A stretch of 64,000 bases of DNA, from the NCBI GenBank assembly GCA_019509785.1, contig JAEKLQ010000031.1:48565-112564 (forward strand), given 5' to 3'. The notes under the pieces were generated by a model. It did not search any database. It was not told the origin of the DNA and saw only the letters and a program-made list of their open reading frames with translations. A program made the translations under genes and the position numbers. Source of the DNA: Fibrobacterota bacterium. GTDB lineage: Bacteria > Fibrobacterota > Fibrobacteria > UBA11236. Below are positions 1 to 9,686 of the stretch, in pieces (position 1 is the stretch's first letter; every line of letters starts with the position of its first letter).

Positions 1-2
1 AC

Positions 3-1472
3 AACGGCGCCGGCGGCTTGTCTTCCTCGTTGGGGGAAATGGCGCGCGAAAGCGGCGGGTGCAAGATGCATCTCGAAAAGGCCCCCCTCAAATACGCCGG
101 CCTCGACCCATGGGAAATCCTAGTTTCCGAGGCTCAAGAGCGGATGTCCTTCGCGGTCCCGCCGGACAAGCTGGCGGCCTTCCTGGAGCTAGCCCTGCGC
201 CGCGGCGTGGAGGCCTCCGACCTGGGCGAATTCACCGCGGACGGATTGTTCGAGGCCTATTACCAAGGCAAGCTCGTTTGCTCCCTGGACATGCATTTCC
301 TCCACGAAGGCAATCCGCGCTTGACGCTCAAGGCCAAATGGGCGCCGCCGCGCCATCTGGAACCGACTGCCGCTTCCCTCGCAGGCCGCGATCTCGAGGC
401 CGATGCCCTGGCCCTGCTCTCCGCCTTGAACATCTGTTCCAAGGAAAGCTGGGTGCGCCAGTACGATCACGAAGTGCAAGGCATGAGCGTGGTCAAGCCC
501 TTCGTGGGCGAAAAAGGCGACGGCCCCAGCGATGCCGCCGTCATCCGCCCGCTCTACGATCGCAAGGAAGGCCTGGCGGTCGCGCACGGGATCGTACCGC
601 GCTATAGCGACATCGATACCTACCATATGACCGCCTGCGCCCTGGACGAGGCGGTCCGCAACGCCGTGGCCGTGGGCGCCAAGCCCGGCACCCTGGCCGG
701 CCTCGACAATTTCTGCTGGCCCGATCCGGTGGAGTCGGAGAACACGCCGGACGGCCAATACAAATTGGCCCAACTTGTCCGCTCCAACCAAGCCCTATAC
801 GACTATTGCGTCGCGTACGGCCTGCCGCTCATCTCGGGCAAAGACTCGATGAAGAACGATTACGGCCGGGGGAAGGACAAGATCTCCGTCCCCCCCACCC
901 TGCTCTTCACCGTGATCGGCAAGCTCGAAGACTGCGAGAAGGCGTTGACCATGGATGCCAAGGCCGCCGGCGACCTCGTCTATGCGCTGGGAACGACCCG
1001 GGACGAACTCGGGGCCTCGGAGTACTACCGTATCGTCGGGGTTACGGGGGCCAACGTCCCCAAAGTGGACGCGGCGGCGGCCCTCGCCCTCTATGAACGC
1101 CTGCATGCGGCCATCCAGAAGGGCCTGGTCCGTTCGGCCCATGACTGTTCGGACGGGGGCCTGTTCGTGGCCCTGGCCGAGGTCTGCATGGCCGGCCGCC
1201 TGGGCGCGCGCGTCGACCTTTCGGTCCTTCCCGTCGATGGCATGGTCTCCCCCATCGCCAAGCTCTTCTCCGAAAGCCAAAGCCGCTTCGTCGTTACCGT
1301 CCGCCCGTCCGATCAGGCCGCCTTCGAGGCCGCCCTGGCGGGTTCCGCCTTCGCCAAGCTAGGCGCCATCGCCGAAGCGCCGTCGCTGGAAATCGCCGAC
1401 GGTTCCGCCCCACTCTTTTCCGCCACGCTGGACGCGATGTTCGAGCGCTGGCGCCGTCCTTTGGATTGGTAA
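3..1472 (+). CDS. purL: Phosphoribosylformylglycinamidine synthase, synthetase subunit (5' end missing)
   Basis: This is the C-terminal half of the ATP-dependent FGAM synthase, which converts FGAR to FGAM in purine synthesis. The frame is open to the window edge and starts with NGAGGLSSSLGEMA, the conserved glycine-rich signature inside the AIRS-type domain, so the gene begins upstream; the TTG at 18 is not a start. Further conserved blocks are PLKYAGLDPWEI followed by SEAQERM, GDGPSDAAVIRP, SGKDSMKND and SAHDCSDGGL. The protein stops after the second AIRS-like C-terminal domain without a glutaminase domain, so the amidotransferase is the separate purQ gene one base downstream. Family assignment is secure; total length cannot be judged. 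Confidence 0.95.
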   Translation, partial: NGAGGLSSSLGEMARESGGCKMHLEKAPLKYAGLDPWEILVSEAQERMSFAVPPDKLAAFLELALRRGVEASDLGEFTADGLFEAYYQGKLVCSLDMHFLHEGNPRLTLKAKWAPPRHLEPTAASLAGRDLEADALALLSALNICSKESWVRQYDHEVQGMSVVKPFVGEKGDGPSDAAVIRPLYDRKEGLAVAHGIVPRYSDIDTYHMTACALDEAVRNAVAVGAKPGTLAGLDNFCWPDPVESENTPDGQYKLAQLVRSNQALYDYCVAYGLPLISGKDSMKNDYGRGKDKISVPPTLLFTVIGKLEDCEKALTMDAKAAGDLVYALGTTRDELGASEYYRIVGVTGANVPKVDAAAALALYERLHAAIQKGLVRSAHDCSDGGLFVALAEVCMAGRLGARVDLSVLPVDGMVSPIAKLFSESQSRFVVTVRPSDQAAFEAALAGSAFAKLGAIAEAPSLEIADGSAPLFSATLDAMFERWRRPLDW

Positions 1473-1473
1473 T

Positions 1474-2265
1474 ATGAAACCCCGCGTCGCCGTCATCACC
1501 GGCTACGGGATCAACTCGGACAACGAGTTGGCCCATTGCTTCGCCCTGGCCGGGGGCGATCCCCGCCGGGTGCATATCAACGATCTCATCGCGAGCAAGC
1601 CGTCCCTCTCTGAGTTCGACCTGATCGCGATACCCGGAGGGTTCTCCTTCGGGGATCATATCGCCAGCGGCCGCGTCTTCGCGAACAAGCTGAAAGCCCA
1701 TTTGGCCGAGGATCTGGCCCGGGCGGCCGACCGGAAGGTGCCCATGATCGGCATCTGCAACGGCTTCCAGGTGATGGTCAAATTGGGACTTCTCCCCGGG
1801 GACGGAGCCGGACCGGAAAGCCGCTTCGTCCAGACCGCCACCCTCACCTACAACGACTCGGGCCGCTTCGAGGATCGCTGGTGCCATCTGGCGCGCGACC
1901 GGGCTTCCAAATGCCTGTGGACCAAGGGCATCGAACGCATCTATCTGCCCATCCGGCACGGCGAAGGGAAGTTCATCCCGAGGGATGCGGAGCAATTGGC
2001 GGCCTTGGGCCGCAATGGCCAAATCAGCTTGCGGTATTGCGCCGCGGACGGATCGGCTCCTTCCGGCTATCCCGAGAATCCGAACGGCTCCATCGATCAT
2101 ATCGCCGGCATTTGCAGCGCGGACGGGCGCATCTTCGGGCTGATGCCGCATCCCGAGGCCCATATGCTGGCGACCAACCATCCGCAATGGCAGAAGCTGG
2201 GCCTTAAAGGCGAAGGCGAAGGGGTGCGGATTTTCCGGAACGCGGTGGAGTCGGTCCAGGGCTGA
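1474..2265 (+). CDS. purQ: Phosphoribosylformylglycinamidine synthase, glutaminase subunit PurQ
   Basis: A 263-residue class I glutamine amidotransferase that releases ammonia from glutamine for PurL. The nucleophile elbow GICNGFQ places the catalytic cysteine at residue 95, and MPHPEAHM supplies the His226 and Glu228 of the triad. The N-terminal IPGGFSFGDH oxyanion region is intact. The ATG lies one base after the purL stop, so the two subunits are almost certainly co-translated. It is slightly longer than short PurQ proteins of PurS-dependent systems (about 225 residues), consistent with pairing with a large-type PurL. A strong terminator follows. Confidence 0.95.
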   Translation: MKPRVAVITGYGINSDNELAHCFALAGGDPRRVHINDLIASKPSLSEFDLIAIPGGFSFGDHIASGRVFANKLKAHLAEDLARAADRKVPMIGICNGFQVMVKLGLLPGDGAGPESRFVQTATLTYNDSGRFEDRWCHLARDRASKCLWTKGIERIYLPIRHGEGKFIPRDAEQLAALGRNGQISLRYCAADGSAPSGYPENPNGSIDHIAGICSADGRIFGLMPHPEAHMLATNHPQWQKLGLKGEGEGVRIFRNAVESVQG

Positions 2266-2295
2266 ATCTTCGCGGACGCAAAAGCCGAGGAAAAA

Positions 2296-2331
2296 AAAGG
2301 CCGGCTGCCCTAGGGTAGCCGGCCTTTTCCT
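2296..2331 (+). terminator. Intrinsic terminator after purLQ
   Basis: A 15-bp stem (AAAAGGCCGGCTGCC pairing with GGTAGCCGGCCTTTT, one G-U pair) with a 4-base loop is followed by TTTTCC. It lies between purQ and the converging esterase gene and is A-rich on one side and T-rich on the other, so it may work in both directions. Confidence 0.85.
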
Positions 2332-2356
2332 TGCGCTTGGCTCTTCGAAACGAAGC

Positions 2357-3421
2357 TCAACGCTCCTGGGGCAGGATCAGATTCATGCGCTTTCCGGTCG
2401 TGGAATAGGCCCGATCGGAAACTTCCAGAACGGGAATCCCGCCGCGCAATCCGAAAACGGGTTTCGCCCGGGACGCCGACTGGGTCCGGTGCGGGGCCAG
2501 GCCGGTGGTCGCGGAGCGCGGGCCCGGGGCCGGCCAGGTGAAGGTGGAAACCCCGAGGGCCTTCGACTTGGACATGATCCAGGGGACGAGGATGGGGCTG
2601 TCCCAGGCTGCATGCCAGCCGCTCCCATGGTCGCCACCGGTGATTTCCGAGTACAGGTATTTCTGGCCGGCGGCCACCGCCTTCCGCAACGAATCCACCG
2701 AGATGGCCGTCGGATTCGCCATATTGGCTCCGGAAACGAATTGCGATACGTCGATCTTGGCCGCTTCCACCGCAGATATAAGCGCCCGATCGTCCCCGAC
2801 CGGAACGGTCCCGTCCGAGCCGCCATGGAAAATCCAGAACGGGGTCTTGGTCATAACGCTGACGGTATTGAGATGGTTCTCCCCGGCGCAGGGGATGGCC
2901 GCGGCGAACTTGTCCGGATAGGACATCATGATGGCTTCGGTGCCGATGCCGCCCCAAGAAAGGCCGCCGACATAGAGGCGGGTGGTGTCGATGGGATACA
3001 CCTTGATCAGGGAGTCGATGACCTTGATGGCCGCTTGCGCGGGAAGGCCGGCGTAGCCCTTTTGGTCCGCCGTACCGGTGTTGAAGTACCCCCATTCGTA
3101 GGAGGAACTGGGACATTGGGGATACAGGACGAAGGCCTGGTACTTGGTCTTCACGCTGTCCAGCATCCATTGCTTGGAGAGATCTTCGCGATCGACCTGA
3201 ACGCGATTGTCCGACCCGCATTCACCGATCCCGTGCATCATCATGACCAGGGGATACCGCTTCTCGGTGGAGATGCCTTTCGGAACGTATAGCCGGAAGA
3301 ACATGCTTTTGCCATCCGACATCTTGATGCTGGAGGCCTGGCAGGAATCGGAAGGCGCGCTGAAAATAGGATATGCGGATAATGCGCCGACCAAGGCGGC
3401 GGCTCGGAAAATGCGGATCAT
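2357..3421 (-). CDS. Secreted alpha/beta-hydrolase esterase (CE1/PHB-depolymerase-like)
   Basis: A 354-residue exported protein with an N-terminal signal segment (about residues 1-21). The hydrolase core shows LVMMMHGIGECG near residue 60 (oxyanion region), the nucleophile elbow GGLSWGG with Ser155, GGSDGTVPV with the probable acid Asp203, and GGDHGSGWH with the probable His265. This pattern matches secreted polysaccharide-associated esterases such as feruloyl or acetylxylan esterases, so a role in removing hemicellulose side groups is plausible in a genome with cellulases. After about residue 285 comes a proline-rich linker and a short tail (VLEVSDRAYSTTGKRM) like the start of the C-terminal tails of the VIT-domain and GH9-CBM3 proteins in this window, but it ends early. 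The exact substrate is not known. Confidence 0.8.
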   Translation of the reverse strand: MIRIFRAAALVGALSAYPIFSAPSDSCQASSIKMSDGKSMFFRLYVPKGISTEKRYPLVMMMHGIGECGSDNRVQVDREDLSKQWMLDSVKTKYQAFVLYPQCPSSSYEWGYFNTGTADQKGYAGLPAQAAIKVIDSLIKVYPIDTTRLYVGGLSWGGIGTEAIMMSYPDKFAAAIPCAGENHLNTVSVMTKTPFWIFHGGSDGTVPVGDDRALISAVEAAKIDVSQFVSGANMANPTAISVDSLRKAVAAGQKYLYSEITGGDHGSGWHAAWDSPILVPWIMSKSKALGVSTFTWPAPGPRSATTGLAPHRTQSASRAKPVFGLRGGIPVLEVSDRAYSTTGKRMNLILPQER

Positions 3422-3563
3422 TCAAACTCCATTAGCGAAAATCCACCCGGATTACGAAGGCAAAGGTAATTAGCCGACGAGGTCCCCGCTAGCGGATTTT
3501 CGGGAAGGGCCCGGTTCCGATTTCGGTTTTTTATGCCAAATACAGGTTCTTCGGCTCTTCCCT

Positions 3564-6500
3564 CTAATGGCAAGTCCCCCCGTTGATGTTTATGACATCG
3601 GTCGCGCATGAGAAATTCACGCCCGAACCGATGGTCAAGGATCCGGTCTGGCTGATATTGGCCTGTCGCGGGTAATCGCTATTGCTGAAATTCCCCGAGA
3701 TGACCGCGCCGCTGGACAAGGTCATGGCCCCGCCGATGCTGAGATCGGCGTACGCGCTGGAATTGTTCGTAATTGATCCGCCTACCATCTTGAAGGTACC
3801 GGTGAAATCGATCACGCTGGATCCGTACGTCCTGCCGGTGATCACGAGGTTATTCGCCGTGATGTTGCTTTCGAGCATTTCCATCCCGTAACTCCACGAC
3901 GTTTCCTTAGAATCCACCGTCACGTTGTTCAGGGTAAGGTTGATGTTTTCGGATCCAAGAACCTCCATTACCATCCCATCCAAGGTGATATTGAGCGCCG
4001 TGGCATCGGACGGGCCGGCGAAGAAATAGTCGGTGATACGCGTGCTGATATTATCCCGGTTGGTTTTGTCGAACGGTGTTTTGGTGGCATCGAAACCGCC
4101 GTATAGGCTCACGTTGTTATGGATCTGCAAATTGACGTTGTAGGAGCCCTTGCCCATCCAGAATTCACTGCCGGCGTAAGCAGCATTCACCGCCGCCGCC
4201 GCAAAACCGTCCGAGCTCATGGCGTTTTCCCAATCGACCCCGGTGCCGTTCAGGGCGCCGCCGACGGTTACGAAAACCGCCTTAGACCAGCGGTAAACCG
4301 TCACGCTCGCCGTGCCCACGTTCCCCGCGGCATCGGTGGACTTGGCCGAGCAGGTATTGGCCCCGTTCGCGTTGGTCAGATTGCAAGTGGTGTCCTTGGC
4401 CGCGCCGTTGTCGACGCTGTAAGAGAAGGGGACGGACGCCTTGTTGGTGACGTAATTGTTCCGCAACCCGCTGATGGTTACGGAAGGCGCGGTCTTGTCG
4501 ACGACGATGGTCTTGGCAGTCGAGGAAGGCGACCAATTGCCGGCCTTGTCCTGCTCTTGCACGATCAGGGTATAACTGCCTTGCGTGGTCGTTGAGTATG
4601 ACAGCGCGGTGGTCGATACCCAGGTGGTGGCGTTGTCCAAGGAATACCGGAACTGGGCAGGAGTGCGCATCCCGGCCCCACCCGTGTTGTCGCCGCCCGA
4701 GGTCCATGACCAGGTCGCGGTGCCATTGGTCGGCGAAGCCGTCGCCGTCAAGTTCGGGGGATTGGGCTGGGTGGCATCCTTGGTCACTGTTACCGTATCG
4801 CTTCCGATATTTCCGGAAGGGTTGTCGCTGGGAAGCGAAGAGACGATCAGACGGTTCGCCCCTTCGACGAGAGTGAAGGTCTTGGTCTGCGCCGCTCCTC
4901 CGGCTACGGTATAGGTTACGGTAAAGGTACCGGCGGTGGTGATCGTCAGGTTATCGCCGGGATTGGTGATGACCACGCTAGGGGCCGGCACGTTCACGTT
5001 CACCGCCACCGAGAGTGTGTGGACATTGCCCACCCGGTCCGTAGCCGTAATCAGGAGGGGATTCGCTCCGGACTTCAAGGTCAAGGCGGCGGTGGTCCAG
5101 GTTCCGGCGGTGATCGTAATCGTCCCGCTCCCGGCCTGTTGCCCGGAAACCGTCATGGCGGCTACGGCCGTGCCGGTGTCCTTGACCTGGCCGGACAAGG
5201 TGATGGTCGTGGACGAGGTGTTGACGGGACTGGTATGGCTGGTCAAGGTGATGATCGGCCCGATGGTATCGACACGCACGCTGCGCGTCGCCGAAACAGA
5301 CCACAGCGAAGCGCGATCTTGCTCCTGCACGGCGAAGACGTTGGCGCCTTCGATGAGGGGCAGATTGGTCAACAAGGCAGCCGTAGTATCCTTCCAGGCG
5401 CCGCCGTTGAGGGAATAGCGGTAGTGGCCGTTCAGACCGCTGCCCGCGAGTCCATCCGATCCCGCGGTCCAGGCGAAATCGGCCTTGACGACGTTTATCT
5501 CGGTCGGGCCCGTAGTAAGGACAGGGGCCGCGGGAGGCGTTGCATCCATCAGCACGTTCAATACGGCCTCGCCGGTATTGCCGGCCTGGTCGACGGCGGT
5601 TACCGTAACCTGTACGCTACTGCCTTCGGCCAAGGGAATGGCCGCGGTGGACCAGTTGCCCGCGGTAAAGGTCGCTTTGGCCGCGGTCCCCGTGCCTACC
5701 TTGTAGTTGACCTGGGAGATGGCCACGGGACCGGAAGCGGATCCCGACAAGATGACCGAAGCGGTGCTGGCGTAGTAGATGCCCGACGCTTGCGGGGACG
5801 TAATGGTGACGACCGGAGCCGTAACGTCGTAGCGGATGGGAAGGCTGTTGGGAACGGACCAGTTCCCGGCCAAGTCGCGTTCTTCCACGTAGAGGGTATA
5901 GGTGGTGCCCGATACCGGATCGGTGGCCAGGGTATAGTTGGAGTCCCGGGTCGTGGCCGCGTCCGCGGGGAAGATGGCGTCCGCGAGGCGGAAGCGGTAT
6001 TCGCCGGAGCCGCCGCCGCCCCCGCTGGTCCAGCTCCACTTGGGCTTCACGTTGGTGGGCGAGGTTCCCGATAGCGCCGGCTTTGCCGGAGGGACGGTAT
6101 CCAAGGTCACGGTAATGGTCGCGGTGAATACTTTACCCGCCGAATCGCGGGCGGAGCGGCTGATGACGTTGGGCCCCACGACCAGATCCTGGCTCTTGAG
6201 CGAATCCTGGGTGATGCCATTCACGCTCCAAACGACCGGGATGTGCTTTTGGTTGCTATAGGAATTGTCCTTGGGGGAGTCGATGGAAACGGTCGAGCCG
6301 CCCACCACCCGCACGGAGAAGCTGCCCGTGGTCACGTTCCCTTCGCTGTCCCGCACGCGGAAGCGCGCGGTCACCGGACCGGACTTATCGTATTTGGCCG
6401 TTACCGGAGGCAGATCCACGCTGACGCCCGGCCACGGGCCCGAAAGCGAATCCTCCCAGACGCTGTTCCCGTCCGCATCCCATTGGAACAGGACGATCTG

Positions 6501-8006
6501 GCCGAACTCCTGGGCGGCCTTGACATGGAATACCGCGTTGGCGCCCGCCGAGACGACGCTATCCCCGGTGATGGTCAAACGGGGAGCGTCGACTTTGACC
6601 GAGACGGACACGGTATCGCGTTGCGTGCTGTCCGCCGCGCTCATCGCCACGATACGTGCGAAGCCCGCCAGCAGAGGCGCGATCGCTCCGGTCTGGACGT
6701 CCACCGAAACCACCGTGGGCGAAAGGCTCTTCCAGCGCACGCCTTGCGGAACGTCCGCCGGCAAAACCTTGGCCGCCAAGGTACGGCCTGGTCCGCCCAG
6801 GTAAAGCGTCACGTCCGAATCATCGGCTATCACCTTTTCCACACGCACGGGTTCTTTCACGGTAACCTTCAGCACAGCCGATTTGGTTACGTCTTCCACG
6901 GAGAAGACCGTTACGGTGAGATTGCCGGCGGCCTTGGGCGAAAGCAACCGGCCCGCGAGGGACGCCTTGGCGGAATCGCTCAGGGTGAATTGGACCTCGG
7001 GATTGGCGAGGACGGGCAGCACCTCTACCTGGAGGCTTTCCGGCGCGCCGCCGAGGAAGAGCGTCAGGGAGTCCCTGAGGAAGCGCACGGAGGTTACGGG
7101 CTGCGGTTCGCTGACCACGATCCAGCCGCTATCCATGATCTCCGGCTTTGCCTTGGAGGCCACCCACACCTTGGTCGTGCCCCGCGCGGTGCCGACGAAC
7201 GCGCCGTCCGTCCTCTGGGTCGCGAGGGTCGAGTCGGCGAGCCGCCAGACGAGGTCCGGATCGGCCTGGAAGGGCTCGATCGCGACCGTGAAGCGTGCCG
7301 GGGCCCCATTCACGGCCAAATGCAGGGTGTCCCGATCCAAGATCAAACGGGTAGGCGGAACGGATCCCGAGCCCACCCGCACGGTGAAGACGATCTTTTG
7401 GGTGCTGTCCTTGTCGAGGCTCACGGTGAGACGGGTGCTCCCGTCGGAAATCCCGACCAACTGGCTCCCGTCCACCGCCGCGATGGCGGTATTCTCGGAA
7501 GCCCAACGTATCCCGGGTTCGGTAAGGGTGGCGGGATGCACCTGCACCTGCGGCAGCGGCACCCGCTCGCCTACGCCTACCTGGATATTGAACGCGGCCC
7601 CCGTCGAGAGGGTGGGATGGAGGAAGATAAGCACCTCGGTCGAATCCGTTTTGTTGGTGATTCCGTTGTAGCTTTTCTTTTCCGCGAATACGGGCCCGAC
7701 CTGGCCATTCATATATCCGCTGATGAAGATATCGATGGGCCCGCCGTCCCAGCCCGGCACGATGAGCTTATTGAGATCGCCCGGCGCGGCCGGCTTCCCC
7801 TTATAGATCACCCCTAAGGATTTCCCGCTCGCATCCTTCACTTCGATGACCAAGGAATCGAAGGTGGACAGCGTATCGAAGCGTTTGGAGAAGGACAGGG
7901 AATTCTCTTCCGTGGTCTCCTGGCCCAGATGGCAGGCCAAAACCAGGAATCCCAAGGCGAAGAAGGCCAGGAATAAGCCGCGCGAGGAGGCAAATGCGGA
8001 TGACAT
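3564..8006 (-). CDS. Giant surface lipoprotein with Ig-like repeats and a C-terminal beta-helix
   Basis: About 1480 residues. The chosen ATG at 8006 is preceded by GAGG with 9-base spacing; an alternative ATG at 8021 overlaps the upstream stop codon (ATGA). Residues 10-25 are a lipoprotein signal with lipobox LVLAC (Cys25). The first third carries several Big_2-like modules (repeating TLxLGGxPxxL and VxxxxWxxxDS patterns), the middle carries Ig-like domains with VTITSPxxxxxx and YRYSLxxxxW motifs separated by TPPxxP linkers, and the last 200 or so residues are short Asn/Gly/Ser-rich beta strands (VSLYGGFDATKTPFD, then ITLDGMVM and similar) typical of a right-handed beta-helix. Probably anchored in the outer membrane and exposed as an adhesin or carbohydrate binder; this is inference. 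Confidence 0.8.
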   Translation of the reverse strand: MSSAFASSRGLFLAFFALGFLVLACHLGQETTEENSLSFSKRFDTLSTFDSLVIEVKDASGKSLGVIYKGKPAAPGDLNKLIVPGWDGGPIDIFISGYMNGQVGPVFAEKKSYNGITNKTDSTEVLIFLHPTLSTGAAFNIQVGVGERVPLPQVQVHPATLTEPGIRWASENTAIAAVDGSQLVGISDGSTRLTVSLDKDSTQKIVFTVRVGSGSVPPTRLILDRDTLHLAVNGAPARFTVAIEPFQADPDLVWRLADSTLATQRTDGAFVGTARGTTKVWVASKAKPEIMDSGWIVVSEPQPVTSVRFLRDSLTLFLGGAPESLQVEVLPVLANPEVQFTLSDSAKASLAGRLLSPKAAGNLTVTVFSVEDVTKSAVLKVTVKEPVRVEKVIADDSDVTLYLGGPGRTLAAKVLPADVPQGVRWKSLSPTVVSVDVQTGAIAPLLAGFARIVAMSAADSTQRDTVSVSVKVDAPRLTITGDSVVSAGANAVFHVKAAQEFGQIVLFQWDADGNSVWEDSLSGPWPGVSVDLPPVTAKYDKSGPVTARFRVRDSEGNVTTGSFSVRVVGGSTVSIDSPKDNSYSNQKHIPVVWSVNGITQDSLKSQDLVVGPNVISRSARDSAGKVFTATITVTLDTVPPAKPALSGTSPTNVKPKWSWTSGGGGGSGEYRFRLADAIFPADAATTRDSNYTLATDPVSGTTYTLYVEERDLAGNWSVPNSLPIRYDVTAPVVTITSPQASGIYYASTASVILSGSASGPVAISQVNYKVGTGTAAKATFTAGNWSTAAIPLAEGSSVQVTVTAVDQAGNTGEAVLNVLMDATPPAAPVLTTGPTEINVVKADFAWTAGSDGLAGSGLNGHYRYSLNGGAWKDTTAALLTNLPLIEGANVFAVQEQDRASLWSVSATRSVRVDTIGPIITLTSHTSPVNTSSTTITLSGQVKDTGTAVAAMTVSGQQAGSGTITITAGTWTTAALTLKSGANPLLITATDRVGNVHTLSVAVNVNVPAPSVVITNPGDNLTITTAGTFTVTYTVAGGAAQTKTFTLVEGANRLIVSSLPSDNPSGNIGSDTVTVTKDATQPNPPNLTATASPTNGTATWSWTSGGDNTGGAGMRTPAQFRYSLDNATTWVSTTALSYSTTTQGSYTLIVQEQDKAGNWSPSSTAKTIVVDKTAPSVTISGLRNNYVTNKASVPFSYSVDNGAAKDTTCNLTNANGANTCSAKSTDAAGNVGTASVTVYRWSKAVFVTVGGALNGTGVDWENAMSSDGFAAAAVNAAYAGSEFWMGKGSYNVNLQIHNNVSLYGGFDATKTPFDKTNRDNISTRITDYFFAGPSDATALNITLDGMVMEVLGSENINLTLNNVTVDSKETSWSYGMEMLESNITANNLVITGRTYGSSVIDFTGTFKMVGGSITNNSSAYADLSIGGAMTLSSGAVISGNFSNSDYPRQANISQTGSLTIGSGVNFSCATDVININGGTCH

Positions 8007-8017
8007 GGTATTTTTCC

Positions 8018-8776
8018 TCATTGGGGCTGATGATCCTGGACGACGACCTTGGGCTTTTCCTCGGCGAGGTAATACAAGGTGGCCGCGCTTGCCGCGACCG
8101 CGACGGCGGCCGCTCCCAGCCACACGTATCCGGAGCCGCTTTTCTTCGGCTCTTCCCGGGCGGCAGCCGGCTCGTGGCTTTCGGGTTCGTGCGGCCGTCC
8201 GGAAACGCGGAGCATGGCGTCGCCCGAGTCGGGCTGGGCCGAATGCTCATGCGTTTCCGCGTATTCCTCCTGGATGTTCTTGAAGATCATGTAGATCATG
8301 TCGCTCGCGTACATATCCATGATCTTGGCGGTCGGCTCGACCAAAAGGAGCCGGTGCATATAGTAACGGCCCTTCTCGCGCGTCGCGTCGCTGGCAGCGT
8401 ACATTACGCCGAGATGCTTGTAGATGAAGACGCTATCGTTATGGTTGTATTGCCGCGTATCCCTGAGATTGGCCTCCAGGACGTTGATGGCCTGGTCGAA
8501 CTCGCCTTCCACGTAGAGCGTATGCACGCGGGCGGAATCCAGGCGGGGACCCTTCGATTCGCTCTGGGGCGCGGGCGCCGTGGCGCGGGCGGTTTGCCTG
8601 GGCTTGGCCGCATCATGCTTGCTTCCCGATGATCCCTTCGATGCGGAGGCCTGGGCGCCGGCGGCCGCGATGAGGGCCAGGGAAACCAGAAAACCACCCA
8701 GCCTGGGCCGGAATCCCGTTGTAGAAGCGGTTTGCGCCGGATTTTCCGAACGGCGATGCGATAAGGTGCAGGGCAT
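8018..8776 (-). CDS. TPR-like protein with N-terminal signal and C-terminal membrane helix
   Basis: 252 residues of unrecognised family. The start has AGGAAG upstream. A positively charged N-terminus and hydrophobic stretch (about residues 28-45) look like a signal peptide or anchor. After a Ala/Pro/Lys-rich linker, residues 82-175 are helical with a tetratricopeptide-like pattern (LYVEGEFDQAINVLEANL, then a second helix pair ending in KNIQEEY). A hydrophobic segment near residue 220 (VWLGAAAVAVAASAATLYYL) is a likely membrane helix, followed by a short charged tail. Its stop codon abuts the start of the giant lipoprotein gene, so the two are translationally linked and probably work together in the envelope. 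No function is claimed. Confidence 0.7.
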   Translation of the reverse strand: MPCTLSHRRSENPAQTASTTGFRPRLGGFLVSLALIAAAGAQASASKGSSGSKHDAAKPRQTARATAPAPQSESKGPRLDSARVHTLYVEGEFDQAINVLEANLRDTRQYNHNDSVFIYKHLGVMYAASDATREKGRYYMHRLLLVEPTAKIMDMYASDMIYMIFKNIQEEYAETHEHSAQPDSGDAMLRVSGRPHEPESHEPAAAREEPKKSGSGYVWLGAAAVAVAASAATLYYLAEEKPKVVVQDHQPQ

Positions 8777-9080
8777 ACGTACTTCCTATGTCTCTCTCCG
8801 CGGGACGAATGGCCTGGTCATGGGACGCTGCCCCATCCGCCAGGACCCTTAGGGCGGGTTTTGCGAACCGAAATAAAAGTAATGCATAAGAAGACAGGCA
8901 AGGATGATCGCCATCACACTCTTATGGGCCGGGATAGAAGCCCGGTGAATAGGGGAATTTGCGTGGAAGCACCACGCGAGATGGTCCTCGGCATAGGGAA
9001 GTTTGGGGGCGGAAGCTTTCGGCCCGGTTATCCGGGCCGAAAAATGATACAAGAAATAAGGCTGGGCAGACGACTTCGGG
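8777..9080. other. Intergenic region upstream of the TPR-like gene and downstream of gmk
   Basis: About 300 bases without a gene. It contains a perfect 10-bp hairpin (TTCGGCCCGG pairing with CCGGGCCGAA, 9018-9041) that probably marks the 3' end of the gmk transcript although no U-tract follows on that strand, and a weaker CCGGG/CCCGG hairpin at 8929-8945. The promoter of the TPR-like/lipoprotein operon should lie in the first 150 bases; no clear -35/-10 pair could be chosen. Confidence 0.5.
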
Positions 9081-9686
9081 CTATGCCGATGCCCCCGCGC
9101 GGGCGCGCGGCTGCCCCAATTCCTTTTCGAAGATGCGGGTCAATTCCTCCAGGGCGCGATCGAAGCTGTCGTTGACGATGCGGTATTCGTATTTGCCGTT
9201 GCGGGCCGCGAATTCAAGTTCATTGACCGCGTTCTGCAGGCGTACCCGGATGGTCTCGGGGGAATCGGACTTGCGCGCGACGAGGCGGCGTTCCAGCTCT
9301 TCCAGGCTGGGCGGGACGATGAGGATGCCCAAGGCGTCCGGGAAGGCCTTGTCGAAGTTCACCTTCCCGTATACGTCGAGGTCGAGGATCACGCTGAGGC
9401 CCTTTTCCAGGGCCTTCAGGATGGGCGCCCGCGGCGTGCCGTAATGGTTGCCGTGCACTTCCATATGCTCGACCAGGTCGCCGTAATCGATCATCGCCTG
9501 GAACTCTTCCAGGGATTTGAAGAAATAATGCTCGCCCTCGTGCTCGCCGGGGCGCGGCTTGCGGGTGGTGGCCGAGATCGAGTAGCGCAGGCCCGGGAAC
9601 CGGGACATCAAGGCGTCCTTCAAGGTACTCTTCCCCGCCCCCGAAGGCGCCGAGAAAACGATCAGGCGGCCATGCGGGTCAGCCAT
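9081..9686 (-). CDS. gmk: Guanylate kinase
   Basis: 201 residues, the usual length. It phosphorylates GMP to GDP in the cytoplasm. The P-loop SAPSGAGKST is at residues 12-21, followed by the GMP-binding block YSISATTRKPRPGE and HYFF, and the lid region (LEELERRLVARKSDSPETI). The start overlaps the last 8 bases of the small membrane gene upstream, so they form an operon. The C-terminus (QPRARAGASA) extends a little past the core family end. Confidence 0.96.
   Translation of the reverse strand: MADPHGRLIVFSAPSGAGKSTLKDALMSRFPGLRYSISATTRKPRPGEHEGEHYFFKSLEEFQAMIDYGDLVEHMEVHGNHYGTPRAPILKALEKGLSVILDLDVYGKVNFDKAFPDALGILIVPPSLEELERRLVARKSDSPETIRVRLQNAVNELEFAARNGKYEYRIVNDSFDRALEELTRIFEKELGQPRARAGASA

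Noticed and set aside
6243..7817. Long open frame antisense to the giant lipoprotein
   Set aside because: It has no SD, no recognisable domain, and mirrors the codon phase of the real gene in high-GC DNA. The lipoprotein has a signal, lipobox and repeats in its own frame.
8007..8123. Longer N-terminus of the Ig/beta-helix lipoprotein
   Set aside because: It lies in the upstream gene and has no signal. The starts at 8021 and 8006 fit the ATGA overlap and the GAGG site.
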